Source: Selenomonadaceae bacterium (GTDB lineage: Bacteria > Bacillota > Negativicutes > Selenomonadales > Selenomonadaceae). Taken from it: a DNA stretch of 64,000 nt. Position 1 is the first letter of the stretch; each line of letters starts with the position of its first letter. Below the pieces are notes generated by a model. The model had not been told where the DNA came from, ran no database searches, and was given only the letters and a program-made list of their open reading frames with translations. The position numbers and the translations under genes were made by a program. This document shows positions 9,507 to 18,369 of the stretch, piece by piece. The DNA is taken from assembly GCA_024698045.1 (NCBI GenBank), contig JAILRS010000011.1, positions 1-64,000 of the forward strand. The letters are read 5' to 3'.

Positions 9507-10403
9507 TTGAGGACAGCAATTATTTCATTAACAAAAAACGGAGCCAAAATCGCCGCTAAAATTGTAACGAAGATGGGCGGACAAACTTTTGCCAAGGGTA
9601 AAGAATTTGAAAACCTTCCCAAACTCGTCGAGGAGATTTTTACAAAGTTTGACGGGTTGATTTTTATCTGCGCAACGGGTATCGCGGTGAGAATGATTGC
9701 GCCGCATATCGTGAGCAAATTGAGCGATCCGGCGGTAATAGTTGTGGACGACCGCGGCAATAATGTCATAAGTCTTTTGAGCGGTCATGTCGGGCGCGCA
9801 AATGAATTGACAATCGAAATTGCAAAGATACTCGAGGCAAATCCGGTTATCACGACCGCAACCGATGTCTGCGGCAAATTTTCAGTCGACTCCATTACTT
9901 CAAAATTGGGATTGGTACCGCAACCGAAAGAGGCAATCAAAGCAATTAACGCGGCAATCCTGCGCGGCGAAAATGTTTTCGTTACCGCTGGGGATGTGCA
10001 ATTGAATTTGATACCGCAAAATTTGGTAGCGGGAATAGGTTGCAGACGCGGAGTCACTTCGCTTAAAATTTTCGAGGCACTTCAACGCGCTTGCGCAATG
10101 ATTCATCAACCGATAGAACGCGTAAAACTTTTGGCAAGCGTAGACACAAAGAGTGACGAACAGGGATTATTAGCCTTGGCGGAAGTCATGGGGCTTGAAG
10201 TAAAATTTTTCCCCGTGAAAGATTTGCAAAAAAAAATCGACGAGTACAAACTCGCCGAATCCAAATTCGTCATGCGTTCGGTCGGTGTGGGCAATGTCTG
10301 CGAAGCCGCCGCACTTTGTTGCGATACGGGTAAATTCGCATTGCCCAAAACAACTTTTCAGGGCGTGACAGTCGCGCTCCTCTGGTCTAATATCAATTCA
10401 TGA
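9507..10403 (+). CDS. cbiG: Cobalt-precorrin-5A hydrolase CbiG
   Basis: This 298-residue protein opens the delta-lactone ring of cobalt-precorrin-5A, releasing acetaldehyde, right after the CbiF step. Family features are the CATGIAVRMIAPH segment near residue 52, the LLSGHVGRANELT motif near 92 and the C-terminal CobE-like domain starting with GIGCRRGV near 177. It starts at TTG behind AGGAAGG; no ATG in the frame keeps the conserved N-terminus. The protein is on the short side for CbiG. It is 45 bp from cobM and probably cotranscribed with it. It converges with the EamA gene with only 2 bp between stop codons. Confidence 0.9.
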   Translation: MRTAIISLTKNGAKIAAKIVTKMGGQTFAKGKEFENLPKLVEEIFTKFDGLIFICATGIAVRMIAPHIVSKLSDPAVIVVDDRGNNVISLLSGHVGRANELTIEIAKILEANPVITTATDVCGKFSVDSITSKLGLVPQPKEAIKAINAAILRGENVFVTAGDVQLNLIPQNLVAGIGCRRGVTSLKIFEALQRACAMIHQPIERVKLLASVDTKSDEQGLLALAEVMGLEVKFFPVKDLQKKIDEYKLAESKFVMRSVGVGNVCEAAALCCDTGKFALPKTTFQGVTVALLWSNINS

Positions 10404-10405
10404 TT

Positions 10406-11299
10406 TTATCTCTTAATCAGTGACGGCATGGCAATCGCCGCGATAACCAAAACAATTCCAATCGATTCGACGAAACCGAACGCCACACCGAAAATAATCG
10501 CGCTGATTAAAACCGATGCGGCCGGTTCGGTTGTCGCGGTTATCGAAGCCTCTTCGGGCGTCAAAAATTTTAAACCGGCATTGAAACATAAGAACGCGGC
10601 GACAGTACCGAAAATTATAATCCAAGCAACATCAAACAATACATCCGAATTAAAGAACGGCATCCAATTTTTTTCGTCGACAATGGCGAAAGTTGATAAG
10701 CCGCCTACAAGCATTCCTATACCCGTTAAAAAATACGGGTCAATTTTTTTTGCGAACAGATGTTTCGGGAAAATCGCGCTGAAGGCAAAAGCCGCACCAC
10801 TCGCCAAACTCCACAGGACACAACCGATAGGCACAAGCATTTTTGTCGGATTGCCGCCCGTGACCAGGAGAAAGACGCCAGTCATCGCCAAAATAACCGC
10901 AATGCTTTCGCCGACTTTCGGCAAACGTCTGTTGTGTAAAGCTTCCCACATGATGACCATAGCCGGACAGGCATAAGTTATAACGGTAGCGGCGGCCGCT
11001 CCGCCGATTGATATCGCTTGAAAGTAAGTGAACTGCATAAACACGACGCCGATAATGCCGTAAATCATGACGTCAAGCCAATGGCGCGGATGTCTGTTAA
11101 GCAGACGAATCGACAGCCAAAATCTTTTCCGACTTGCGGCAATCAAAATCAAAATCGCTCCTGCCAACGTCATGCGGATATTTGTCAACTCTATTGCGGA
11201 TTTGGCGGAATGTGCAAAAAAATCCTGAACGGCTACGCCCGAACTTGCCCAAAAAATACCGGCAAGCGCGACGAATACCAACGAAAAATTTCTGGTCAT
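10406..11299 (-). CDS. EamA-family (DMT) transporter
   Basis: The 297-residue protein has about ten hydrophobic helices arranged as two EamA repeats. Each repeat begins with a pattern such as AGIFWASSGVAVQDFF and contains the glycine- and proline-rich helices of drug/metabolite transporters. The second repeat ends with a TPEEASITATTEPAASVLISA segment, very typical of the family. It sits in the inner membrane. The family exports amino acids or other metabolites, but the substrate cannot be read from sequence. It follows the ZnuB-like permease by 12 bp and is probably cotranscribed. Confidence 0.88.
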   Translation of the reverse strand: MTRNFSLVFVALAGIFWASSGVAVQDFFAHSAKSAIELTNIRMTLAGAILILIAASRKRFWLSIRLLNRHPRHWLDVMIYGIIGVVFMQFTYFQAISIGGAAAATVITYACPAMVIMWEALHNRRLPKVGESIAVILAMTGVFLLVTGGNPTKMLVPIGCVLWSLASGAAFAFSAIFPKHLFAKKIDPYFLTGIGMLVGGLSTFAIVDEKNWMPFFNSDVLFDVAWIIIFGTVAAFLCFNAGLKFLTPEEASITATTEPAASVLISAIIFGVAFGFVESIGIVLVIAAIAMPSLIKR

Positions 11300-11311
11300 A
11301 ATAAATCACCT

Positions 11312-12109
11312 TCACCGAACAAAACGCGGCTTTAATATGAACGTCACGAAGTAGACGATAGCCGCACAGACAACAATCGTTGCTCCTGCCGCAGAATTTA
11401 ATTCATACGCCAAAAGCAAACCGATTAACCCCGAAGTCAACGCGATAATCACGCTGACAACATGATAACTTTTAACGGCGTTGGTGATGTTACGAGCAGC
11501 CGCCGCAGGCAAAACCAAAAGCGCATTGATAATCAAAATGCCGACCCATTGAATGCTCAAGGCAACGACAATCGCCAACATCACGGCGAAAATCGATTCG
11601 ATAAGCTGAGTATTAATGCCGCGACTCCGTGCCAAAGTTTGATTGACGGAAAGAATCAGCAGACGATTAAACAATAACGCCCAACAAATTATTACAACGA
11701 CGAAAACCGCCGCCAAATAAAATAAATCTTCGCGCGTGATGCTGAGTAAATCGCCGATAAGGAAGCGCGAAAATTTATTGAACTGACCGCCTGCGGACAT
11801 GAGTACCAAGCCGAGGGCTATCGCCGTGGAACTGAATACCCCGATAACCGTGTCCGCACCCGCATACGATTTATTTTTGATGTAGGTTATGAGCAGAGCA
11901 AAGATAATCGAGAAACCGAGCAAGCCGACAATTTCGGAGCCGACGCCGATTAACGCGCCCAATGCAATACCGGTCAAAGCACCGTGCCCGAGCGAATCCG
12001 AAAAGAAAGCCATCCTGTTTGAAACAACCATTGTGGACAGCAAACCAAAAAGCGGCGTCACCAGAAAAACCGCGATTAATGCATTACGCATGAATTCATA
12101 TTCAAACAA
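11312..12109 (-). CDS. Zinc/manganese ABC transporter permease (ZnuB-like)
   Basis: The 265-residue protein has seven to nine hydrophobic helices and matches the ABC-3 permease family. The signature SDSLGHGALTGIALGALIG near residue 35 and the PAAAARNITN stretch near 200 are characteristic. In ZnuABC/MntABC systems it forms the inner-membrane channel for zinc or manganese. The start is TTG behind GGGGG. Its usual partners, the ATPase and the binding protein, are not next to it: the gene upstream runs the other way and the one downstream is an EamA exporter. It either works with components encoded elsewhere or is a remnant. Confidence 0.88.
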   Translation of the reverse strand: MFEYEFMRNALIAVFLVTPLFGLLSTMVVSNRMAFFSDSLGHGALTGIALGALIGVGSEIVGLLGFSIIFALLITYIKNKSYAGADTVIGVFSSTAIALGLVLMSAGGQFNKFSRFLIGDLLSITREDLFYLAAVFVVVIICWALLFNRLLILSVNQTLARSRGINTQLIESIFAVMLAIVVALSIQWVGILIINALLVLPAAAARNITNAVKSYHVVSVIIALTSGLIGLLLAYELNSAAGATIVVCAAIVYFVTFILKPRFVR

Positions 12110-12140
12110 AATTTTTCCCCCGTTGCCAATTTGCTTGCTG

Positions 12141-12168
12141 ATTGTAGCACGTCGAAAAATATTTTCAA
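12141..12168 (-). promoter_or_regulatory. Putative promoter of the permease-EamA pair
   Basis: Read on the minus strand, TTGAAA (12168-12163) and TACAAT (12146-12141) are 16 bp apart, and the -10 is preceded by TGC, giving an extended -10. I did not find a sequence resembling known Zur or MntR boxes. Confidence 0.5.
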
Positions 12169-12187
12169 GTAAGGGAGATTAAACCGC

Positions 12188-12625
12188 GTGAAAAAAATTT
12201 TTTTAGCAATAGCCGCGTCGCTGATTTTATTCGCACTGACGAACACGCCGAAAATTTTTATCGGGACGGAAAACCAAACGATAGCAGTGATTGACGCCGC
12301 CGAAAATTTGCCGCTGACGATTGACTTTATGCATTCGGTACAGAAAACGCCCGTCATTGAAGAATTACATTTTCATGACGGCGAATTTGTTTTGCAACGA
12401 ACGATTTACAAGTCTCAAGGTGTCGGCTTACCGTTTGATGCCGCCGACGGAAATTTTCGTCGCGAAGGTGATTTGTTTATCATGGATGATATGAACCGTC
12501 ACTTTAAAAATTTGGAACTGAGGACGGGTAAAGGTACGCGCTTAACTCTTACGGTGAACGGGCGCAAGTTTGAACTGTATAAAAAATTTCCCGTGGGGAC
12601 GAAAATTATCATACGGAAATTTTGA
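12188..12625 (+). CDS. DUF1850 domain protein
   Basis: The 145-residue protein starts at GTG, with AAGGGAG upstream, and has a short hydrophobic N-terminus (residues 4-18) that may be a signal or anchor. The core IDFMHSVQKTPVIEELHF matches the DUF1850 hallmark, in which a HSV..TPV motif follows a beta strand. The family is often found next to TAXI-type TRAP transporters, but none is present here. Function unknown. The stop codon overlaps the -35 element of the following glucosidase promoter, so the two genes are closely packed but probably separately transcribed. Confidence 0.75.
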   Translation: MKKIFLAIAASLILFALTNTPKIFIGTENQTIAVIDAAENLPLTIDFMHSVQKTPVIEELHFHDGEFVLQRTIYKSQGVGLPFDAADGNFRREGDLFIMDDMNRHFKNLELRTGKGTRLTLTVNGRKFELYKKFPVGTKIIIRKF

Positions 12626-12650
12626 CGGCGATATGAAATTTTTTTATAAT
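12622..12650 (+). promoter_or_regulatory. Strong promoter of the GH13 glucosidase gene
   Basis: TTGACG (12622-12627) and a perfect TATAAT (12645-12650) are 17 bp apart. The -35 hexamer includes the TGA stop codon of the preceding gene. Confidence 0.7.
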
Positions 12651-12684
12651 CGAGCCGAAAAATATCACCAAAGGAGGAATCGAA

Positions 12685-14439
12685 ATGAACAGACGCGATT
12701 TTATTAAGGGGACATTGACACTGGCGACGGCAGCCGCGATTAATCCGAGTAACTTATTTTTCGTTCGTGCGGACGCTGCCGGAAATAATTCGTGGTGGCA
12801 AAAAAAATCCGTGTATCAAGTTTATCCGAAAAGTTTTATGGATACGAACGGCGACGGAATCGGCGATTTGCGCGGCATAATCAACAAACTTGACTACATA
12901 CAAAGTTTGGGCGTGGGCGCGATTTGGTTGACGCCTATTTATTCTTCACCCATGGCTGACAACGGTTATGATATTTCGGATTACACGGCGATAAATCCGA
13001 CTTTCGGGACGATGGCGGATTTTGAAGAGCTTGTCGCCGAAGCCGATAAGCGTGGCATGAAAATCGTTATGGATTTGGTTTTCAATCACAGTTCGGATAA
13101 ACATCCGTGGTTTTTGGAATCAAAGACGAGTCGCGATAATCCGAAAGCCGATTGGTATATTTGGCGCGAAGGTATTAATGATAATCCGCCTACGAATTGG
13201 CAAAGTATTTTCGGCGGCAGTGCGTGGGAATGGAATGACGATCGCGGACAATATTATTTGCATACGTTTTCGCGCTATCAACCCGATTTAAATTGGGAAA
13301 ATCCCGAAGTACGCCGCGCGCTTTACGATGCCGCAAATTTCTGGCTCGATAAAGGTGTCGGCGGTTTCCGAATTGATGCGATTGTCTACATAAAAAAACC
13401 CGAGGGATTTACCGACGGCGCAACGGATTCCGAAGGAAATTGCTCCATTCACAACATGACAGCCAATCAACCGGGGATTTTGGATTTTCTGCAGGAATTT
13501 AAGCGCGAAGTTTTCGACGGGCATGACATTTTCACGGTAGCCGAAGCGAATGCCGTCAAGCCGAAAGATTTACCGCAATGGGTCGGCGACAAGGGCGTAT
13601 TTGATATGCTCTTTGAATTCAGTCATGTCAATGTGATTTTCCCCGAGGGCGAAATTTGGCATAAGGCAGCGGATTTTAATCTTGTCGAATTTAAAAAGGC
13701 ATTGAGTGCCAGTCAAAACGCGACGCGTAACAGTTGGTATCCGATTTATTTTGAAAATCACGATCGTCCTCGTTCGATTGATATTTTCTTCCCCGAAGAC
13801 GCCGATAAAAAATTAGCCGCCAAAGCCTTGGCGACTATTCTCTTTACTCTGCGCGGCACGCCGTTTATTTATCAAGGTGAGGAATTGGGATTCGGTAACG
13901 CCGACGCCGACGGATTCAGAAATATTAACGACTACGATGACATTTCAAGTATCGGTCAATATGAATTGGGATATCATGCAGGTTTGAGCGAAGAGGAGAA
14001 TATGAAGATTATCCGCAAGTACAGCCGCGATAATGCACGTACGCCGATGCAATGGGATGCGTCGAAAAATGCGGGCTTCTCTGTCGGAAAACCATGGTTG
14101 CCGATTCACAAAGACTACAAGACTTGCAACGCGGCGGAAGAAGATTTAGATCAAGAGTCCGTGTTGATTTACTACAGACATTTAAGCGCAATGCGTAACG
14201 AAAGCGAAGTTTTGATTAACGGCGATTACAAAGAATATTTTTCCGATAACGAAGAGATTTACGTATACACGCGCGCGCTCGGCGACAAAAAAATCGGTGT
14301 CGCGGTAAATTTCACGACACACGATGTCAAATTGCCTTTTAATATTTTCGGCGGCTGTACAAAAATCAACGGCAATTATCACGGCGAAGAATATTTCTTA
14401 CGCCCGACGGAGGCAATAATTTATGAATTCAATAATTAA
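12685..14439 (+). CDS. GH13 alpha-glucosidase with Tat-like leader
   Basis: The 584-residue enzyme belongs to the oligo-1,6-glucosidase/trehalulose-type branch of GH13, which hydrolyses or transfers alpha-glucosyl units. Catalytic motifs are in place: GFRIDAI (nucleophile Asp near 230), TVAEAN (acid/base Glu near 286) and ENHDRPR (transition-state Asp near 359). The mature part begins with WWQKKSVYQVYPKSF. Unusually for this branch, about 40 residues precede it, starting NRRDFIKGTLTLATAAA, which fits a twin-arginine leader. Start at ATG behind AAAGGAGG. It overlaps the next gene by 17 bp. Whether it is really exported is inferred from the leader only. Confidence 0.88.
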   Translation: MNRRDFIKGTLTLATAAAINPSNLFFVRADAAGNNSWWQKKSVYQVYPKSFMDTNGDGIGDLRGIINKLDYIQSLGVGAIWLTPIYSSPMADNGYDISDYTAINPTFGTMADFEELVAEADKRGMKIVMDLVFNHSSDKHPWFLESKTSRDNPKADWYIWREGINDNPPTNWQSIFGGSAWEWNDDRGQYYLHTFSRYQPDLNWENPEVRRALYDAANFWLDKGVGGFRIDAIVYIKKPEGFTDGATDSEGNCSIHNMTANQPGILDFLQEFKREVFDGHDIFTVAEANAVKPKDLPQWVGDKGVFDMLFEFSHVNVIFPEGEIWHKAADFNLVEFKKALSASQNATRNSWYPIYFENHDRPRSIDIFFPEDADKKLAAKALATILFTLRGTPFIYQGEELGFGNADADGFRNINDYDDISSIGQYELGYHAGLSEEENMKIIRKYSRDNARTPMQWDASKNAGFSVGKPWLPIHKDYKTCNAAEEDLDQESVLIYYRHLSAMRNESEVLINGDYKEYFSDNEEIYVYTRALGDKKIGVAVNFTTHDVKLPFNIFGGCTKINGNYHGEEYFLRPTEAIIYEFNN

Positions 14440-15217
14440 ATTCGCGGCAAGTGATTTCGACGGTACACTTTTCCGTAATCAAAATATTTCAGCGGAAGAT
14501 TTAAAAGCCGTGAGCGATTGGCGCGCAGCCGGAAATGTTTTCGGTATGGTGACGGGACGCCCCTACATTATGCTTATTTCTTACTTTAAACATTTCGGCG
14601 TTGAGGTAGATTTCGCAATTTGTTGTAACGGCTCAATCATTCACGACGGTAAGGGCGAAGTTATTTTCGAGAAAGGTTTACCGATAAAAACTTTGCTCGA
14701 AATAATGAAGGAGCCTGTAATATCAAAGACGCATCATTTTGCATTTGAGACGGCGGATAATTTTTACTGCTTGCTCAACAGCGACAAATCTTGGGCGGTC
14801 ACGATGAAAGACAAATGGGATTTTCCGCTGACGATGATTGACGCCGCGCAGGTTACCGCAATCCCAAAGAAAATCAATCAGCTTGCACTTTGTTTCGATA
14901 CTATTGAAGAAACGAAAGCGGCGGAAGTTGTCATCAATGAAAAGTACGGCGACGAAATTTTTGCTCAGCGAAACACAATCAGTTTGGATATCGTACCCGT
15001 CGGGATAAATAAAAGTTCGGGTGTCGCGAAAATGTTGGAGCTGAAAAATTGGCGTGATGCTCAAGTTTCGGTTATCGGCGACGAGTCAAACGATTTGCCC
15101 ATGATAAAAACTTTCGGCGGCTTTACTGTCGCGACAGCCAAAGATTTCGTCAAACAAGAGGCAGCCGCGATTTTCGATTCTGTCGGCGCGATGTTGATGT
15201 CGAGAATGAACAGTTGA
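14423..15217 (+). CDS. Cof-type HAD phosphatase
   Basis: The 264-residue protein is a haloacid dehalogenase-superfamily phosphatase of the Cof/IIB subgroup. Motif I is ASDFDGTLF (nucleophile Asp near residue 10), a conserved TGRP follows near 45, and the late acidic motif is GDESNDLPM near 218. The large cap between them is typical for sugar-phosphate phosphatases. It begins inside the end of the GH13 gene (17 bp overlap), so the two are translated from one mRNA and may act in the same sugar route. The substrate cannot be read from sequence. Confidence 0.87.
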   Translation: MNSIIKFAASDFDGTLFRNQNISAEDLKAVSDWRAAGNVFGMVTGRPYIMLISYFKHFGVEVDFAICCNGSIIHDGKGEVIFEKGLPIKTLLEIMKEPVISKTHHFAFETADNFYCLLNSDKSWAVTMKDKWDFPLTMIDAAQVTAIPKKINQLALCFDTIEETKAAEVVINEKYGDEIFAQRNTISLDIVPVGINKSSGVAKMLELKNWRDAQVSVIGDESNDLPMIKTFGGFTVATAKDFVKQEAAAIFDSVGAMLMSRMNS

Positions 15218-15223
15218 CGAAGT

Positions 15224-17317
15224 TTAAATCAATTCCTTGACTTTGGATTTATAAAAGTCCTCGAAAATTTTCAAGACTTCGCCGTGAATTTCGGAGCTGT
15301 TACCTTCGTGAAGTAGTTCGATAAATCCCCAACAATCCGGCAAAACAGAAGCGATATGCCCGATAGTTTCCAGTGTAAATTCGTCGGCGTCATCGGGAGC
15401 AAGTAAGACAATAGCCGTGCGAATACGTTCGCCGTCTTCGGGATAAATAAAACCTTCGCCCAATTGAAGAATACCGAAAGCAGGAGCCTTGACGGCGGAA
15501 CTTTTGCAGTGCAGTAAAATCATTCTGCGCCCGACAATCAGTGTGGAGCCTTTATCTTCACGCATGAGTAACGCTTTGGAAATTTCCGCACTACTTTCGG
15601 CGTCTTTACCTGCCAAATTTCCGGCAAGTTTGCAGGCGGAATTTATATCCGAAACATTGCCGCGAACATAAAAGTAATTTGTCATCAACGATTGAATTGC
15701 GTTGCCGTAAGCGGTCATTTTAATCAAAGCATCCATAAACGGCGGCCGCGGTTCAATTTCCTCGGCACTACCCAAAAATTGTCTGTTCTGGCGCGAAAGT
15801 TCCGCGTCAATTTTTTTGCAATCGTCTTGAGTGAGTGCGGCACCGACAACCACAACGGGACAATCTGCTCGGGCAATCGGCATAGTCGAGATTATAAATT
15901 CAAAATCTTTGGCGGCAATGTATTCGCTGTTGACTTCCAAAATCGGAATTTCGTCGACGACTTTAATTGTCGGGAAGGTGGCACGAAGTCGACTTGACAA
16001 AAGTCTTGATGTTCCCATACCCGTCGGACATGCAACTACAACCCGATGTATCGCGTGAACAAATTTTTCACTGTCGGAAAGAGCCGCGCCCAAATGCATT
16101 GCGATATAAGCGATTTCCGAATCGGGCAAAGTCCTGCCGACTTCCTGTTCGAGTTCGCCGACACATTTGCGCGTCAAACTCATCAGCTCGGGATAATGCA
16201 CGCGAATTTCGTCAAGCAACGGATTGCGTATATCCATATTCATTTTCATTCGGCTGATTGACGGCGCAAGATGATTAATCAACCCGGCAAGCAAAGTTTT
16301 GTTTTTATCGATATCGCGCCCCGTAATTTTGGCTGCTTGTTTCATAATCTTCCGCGCCAACGTAATCAACCGAAAATTATCCATCATCGAAATTTTGCCG
16401 ATACCTGCGGAATTTAAACGACTGCGCGCCCCGAGAATATGCATTGTTACGTAACAAATTTCGCTGTCGGGCACTTCTGATTTTGTTGCCTCGGAAATTT
16501 TTTCCGCCAATCGTTTTGCCGCCGAAAATTCTTTTGTGCCGCGAATTTCTGCGCAGGTTTTGTCATCAATTGTTATCGGCTCGTGATTTTTTATTCGGTG
16601 AATCGATAACGACATATGTACCAGCAAACCGATAAAAGCGTTGTCGGAAAGTTTATAGCCCAAATCATTTTCCATAACGCGAATCATCTGTTCAAGCCGC
16701 CGCCATTCTCCCGAATCAATCAGCCCCAATAAAAATTTCGGCACCTTCGCAACGGGCGCATTATCTTCCTCGGGCAAATTGTCCTGCATAAGATTCATCA
16801 GACGATTTTCGCCGACATGCTCGTAAATATAGCGCACGATAGCACGCCGCAAATCTCTTTCGTCGCCGAGGAGACTGACGCCCAAGCCCGGCTTACGCAA
16901 AAGTTTCAAGCCCTGATTTCTGAACCACGATTCTAATTTATCCAAATCGTTACTTATCGTCGAATCGGTGACGTGAACGGCACTGGATAACGCAAATAAT
17001 TTTATCGGCTCGTGACTCGACAAAAGTTTGCTGATTATAATCGAACGACGTTCCGCAGGAGTGTACTCGTTTTTTTCGCCGGACTTGATTTGTTTTGACA
17101 GTGCGTAGCGTTTGACTTCACTTCCGACAACTTTTATACCCGCGCCCGATTTTTTTTCAAGTGACAGCCCGACGGATTTTAAAGTATCTTCAACTTTGGG
17201 CAATTGTCGCGATACCGTTTTGCCGCTGATTGATAATTTTGTTGCGATATCTGTTATGGTCTGAAATGAATTTTCTTGAAGTAAAAGTTTCAGAATGTCG
17301 CGCGTTCTTTGTTCCAT
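15224..17317 (-). CDS. mtlR: MtlR-type PRD transcriptional activator
   Basis: The 697-residue regulator has the full MtlR layout: an N-terminal helix-turn-helix (about 6-55), a second one (about 85-150), two PTS regulation domains (about 185-400), an EIIB-Gat-like domain with Cys in ACPTGMGTS (about 430) and an EIIA-like domain with His in ILLHCKS (about 600). Such proteins activate PTS operons when phosphorylation of the PRDs and EII domains signals sugar availability. Start chosen at ATG 17317 behind AAGGTAGG; an upstream in-frame start would overlap hypE. The window holds a mannitol PTS operon at 57,978 without a neighbouring regulator, so this may be its activator, but it could serve another PTS. 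Confidence 0.8.
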   Translation of the reverse strand: MEQRTRDILKLLLQENSFQTITDIATKLSISGKTVSRQLPKVEDTLKSVGLSLEKKSGAGIKVVGSEVKRYALSKQIKSGEKNEYTPAERRSIIISKLLSSHEPIKLFALSSAVHVTDSTISNDLDKLESWFRNQGLKLLRKPGLGVSLLGDERDLRRAIVRYIYEHVGENRLMNLMQDNLPEEDNAPVAKVPKFLLGLIDSGEWRRLEQMIRVMENDLGYKLSDNAFIGLLVHMSLSIHRIKNHEPITIDDKTCAEIRGTKEFSAAKRLAEKISEATKSEVPDSEICYVTMHILGARSRLNSAGIGKISMMDNFRLITLARKIMKQAAKITGRDIDKNKTLLAGLINHLAPSISRMKMNMDIRNPLLDEIRVHYPELMSLTRKCVGELEQEVGRTLPDSEIAYIAMHLGAALSDSEKFVHAIHRVVVACPTGMGTSRLLSSRLRATFPTIKVVDEIPILEVNSEYIAAKDFEFIISTMPIARADCPVVVVGAALTQDDCKKIDAELSRQNRQFLGSAEEIEPRPPFMDALIKMTAYGNAIQSLMTNYFYVRGNVSDINSACKLAGNLAGKDAESSAEISKALLMREDKGSTLIVGRRMILLHCKSSAVKAPAFGILQLGEGFIYPEDGERIRTAIVLLAPDDADEFTLETIGHIASVLPDCWGFIELLHEGNSSEIHGEVLKIFEDFYKSKVKELI

Positions 17318-17357
17318 AAGTCTTCGCCTACCTTCTGAGATTATGAAAATTTTTCCG

Positions 17358-18353
17358 TCAACAAATCCGCGGAACAAGTTCGCCTATCGGCATATCGACA
17401 ATACGAATACCGCCGACCGCAGTCCTCAAACCGACTTTGCCCGAAGAATTTTTTACCACTTCGCCGATTTCAACCGCGTTGATTCCGTAAACATTTTGTC
17501 TCATCGCCGCTAAAATTTTGTCGCTCGATTCGGCAGGTACGACCGCGATAATTTTTCCTTCGTTCGCCAATTCCAAAACATCAAAGCCGAGAATATCGCA
17601 GACGCCGCGTACTTCCTCACGCACGGGAATTTTTTCTTCGTCAAGCAAAATACCGACCTGCGCAGCTTCGGCAATTTCATTCAGTACCGCCGCAATGCCG
17701 CCTCTTGTCGCGTCGCGCAACATTGCAATTTTCGGTTCGATGCTCAACATTTCCGACACCAACTTATTCAAAGGAGCGCAATCGGATTTAATGGTATCGG
17801 GCAAATCCAAACCGTGACGACCGCCGAGAATTGCGGTAGCGTGATCCCCGATAAAGCCCGACACTAAAATTTTCATGCCGACACGAACATTAGCCGCCGA
17901 AATATTTACGCCGTCAATCAGTTCGCCTACGCCGGCAGTGTTGATAAAAATTCCGTCTGCCTGTCCTTTACCGACTACTTTTGTGTCACCGGTGACTATT
18001 TTTATTCCTGCCTCGTTCGCCGCCTCCGCCATTGTCTTTGCGATTTTCTTCAGGTCTTCGATTTCAAAACCTTCCTCGATAATCACGCCGACCGAAAGAA
18101 ATTTCGGCACTGCGCCCGTGACAGCCAAATCATTTACCGTGCCGCAGACTGCAAGTTTGCCGATATTGCCGCCGCTAAAAAAAATCGGCCGCACGACGTA
18201 ACTATCTGTAGTCATCGCCAATCGACCAATCTTAGCCCCGTCATGGAGCTCGTTTAAAATTTCGTTACCGAATGCCGGCAGAATAATTTCGCGCACAAGT
18301 TGACCGCTTAACTTTCCGCCGGCTCCGTGCGCCATTAAAATTTTTTCGCTCAT
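17358..18353 (-). CDS. hypE: Hydrogenase maturation protein HypE
   Basis: The 331-residue protein belongs to the AIR synthase/PurM-like family and ends in PRIC. In HypE this C-terminal cysteine carries the carbamoyl group that is dehydrated to cyanide for the [NiFe] site. The N-terminal MAHGAGGKLSGQLV and the TGDTKVV ATP-binding segment agree. Start chosen at ATG 18353, 16 bp after the hypD stop and behind GGAG. HypD lies directly upstream, but hypA, hypB, hypC, hypF and hydrogenase structural genes are not in the window. Confidence 0.93.
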   Translation of the reverse strand: MSEKILMAHGAGGKLSGQLVREIILPAFGNEILNELHDGAKIGRLAMTTDSYVVRPIFFSGGNIGKLAVCGTVNDLAVTGAVPKFLSVGVIIEEGFEIEDLKKIAKTMAEAANEAGIKIVTGDTKVVGKGQADGIFINTAGVGELIDGVNISAANVRVGMKILVSGFIGDHATAILGGRHGLDLPDTIKSDCAPLNKLVSEMLSIEPKIAMLRDATRGGIAAVLNEIAEAAQVGILLDEEKIPVREEVRGVCDILGFDVLELANEGKIIAVVPAESSDKILAAMRQNVYGINAVEIGEVVKNSSGKVGLRTAVGGIRIVDMPIGELVPRIC

Positions 18354-18369
18354 TAAAATTTCTCCAAAG

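Noticed and set aside
17318..17377. Longer N-terminus for the MtlR-type regulator
   Set aside because: It would overlap the hypE stop and lacks a binding site; the ATG at 17317 has AAGGTAGG and begins at the helix-turn-helix.
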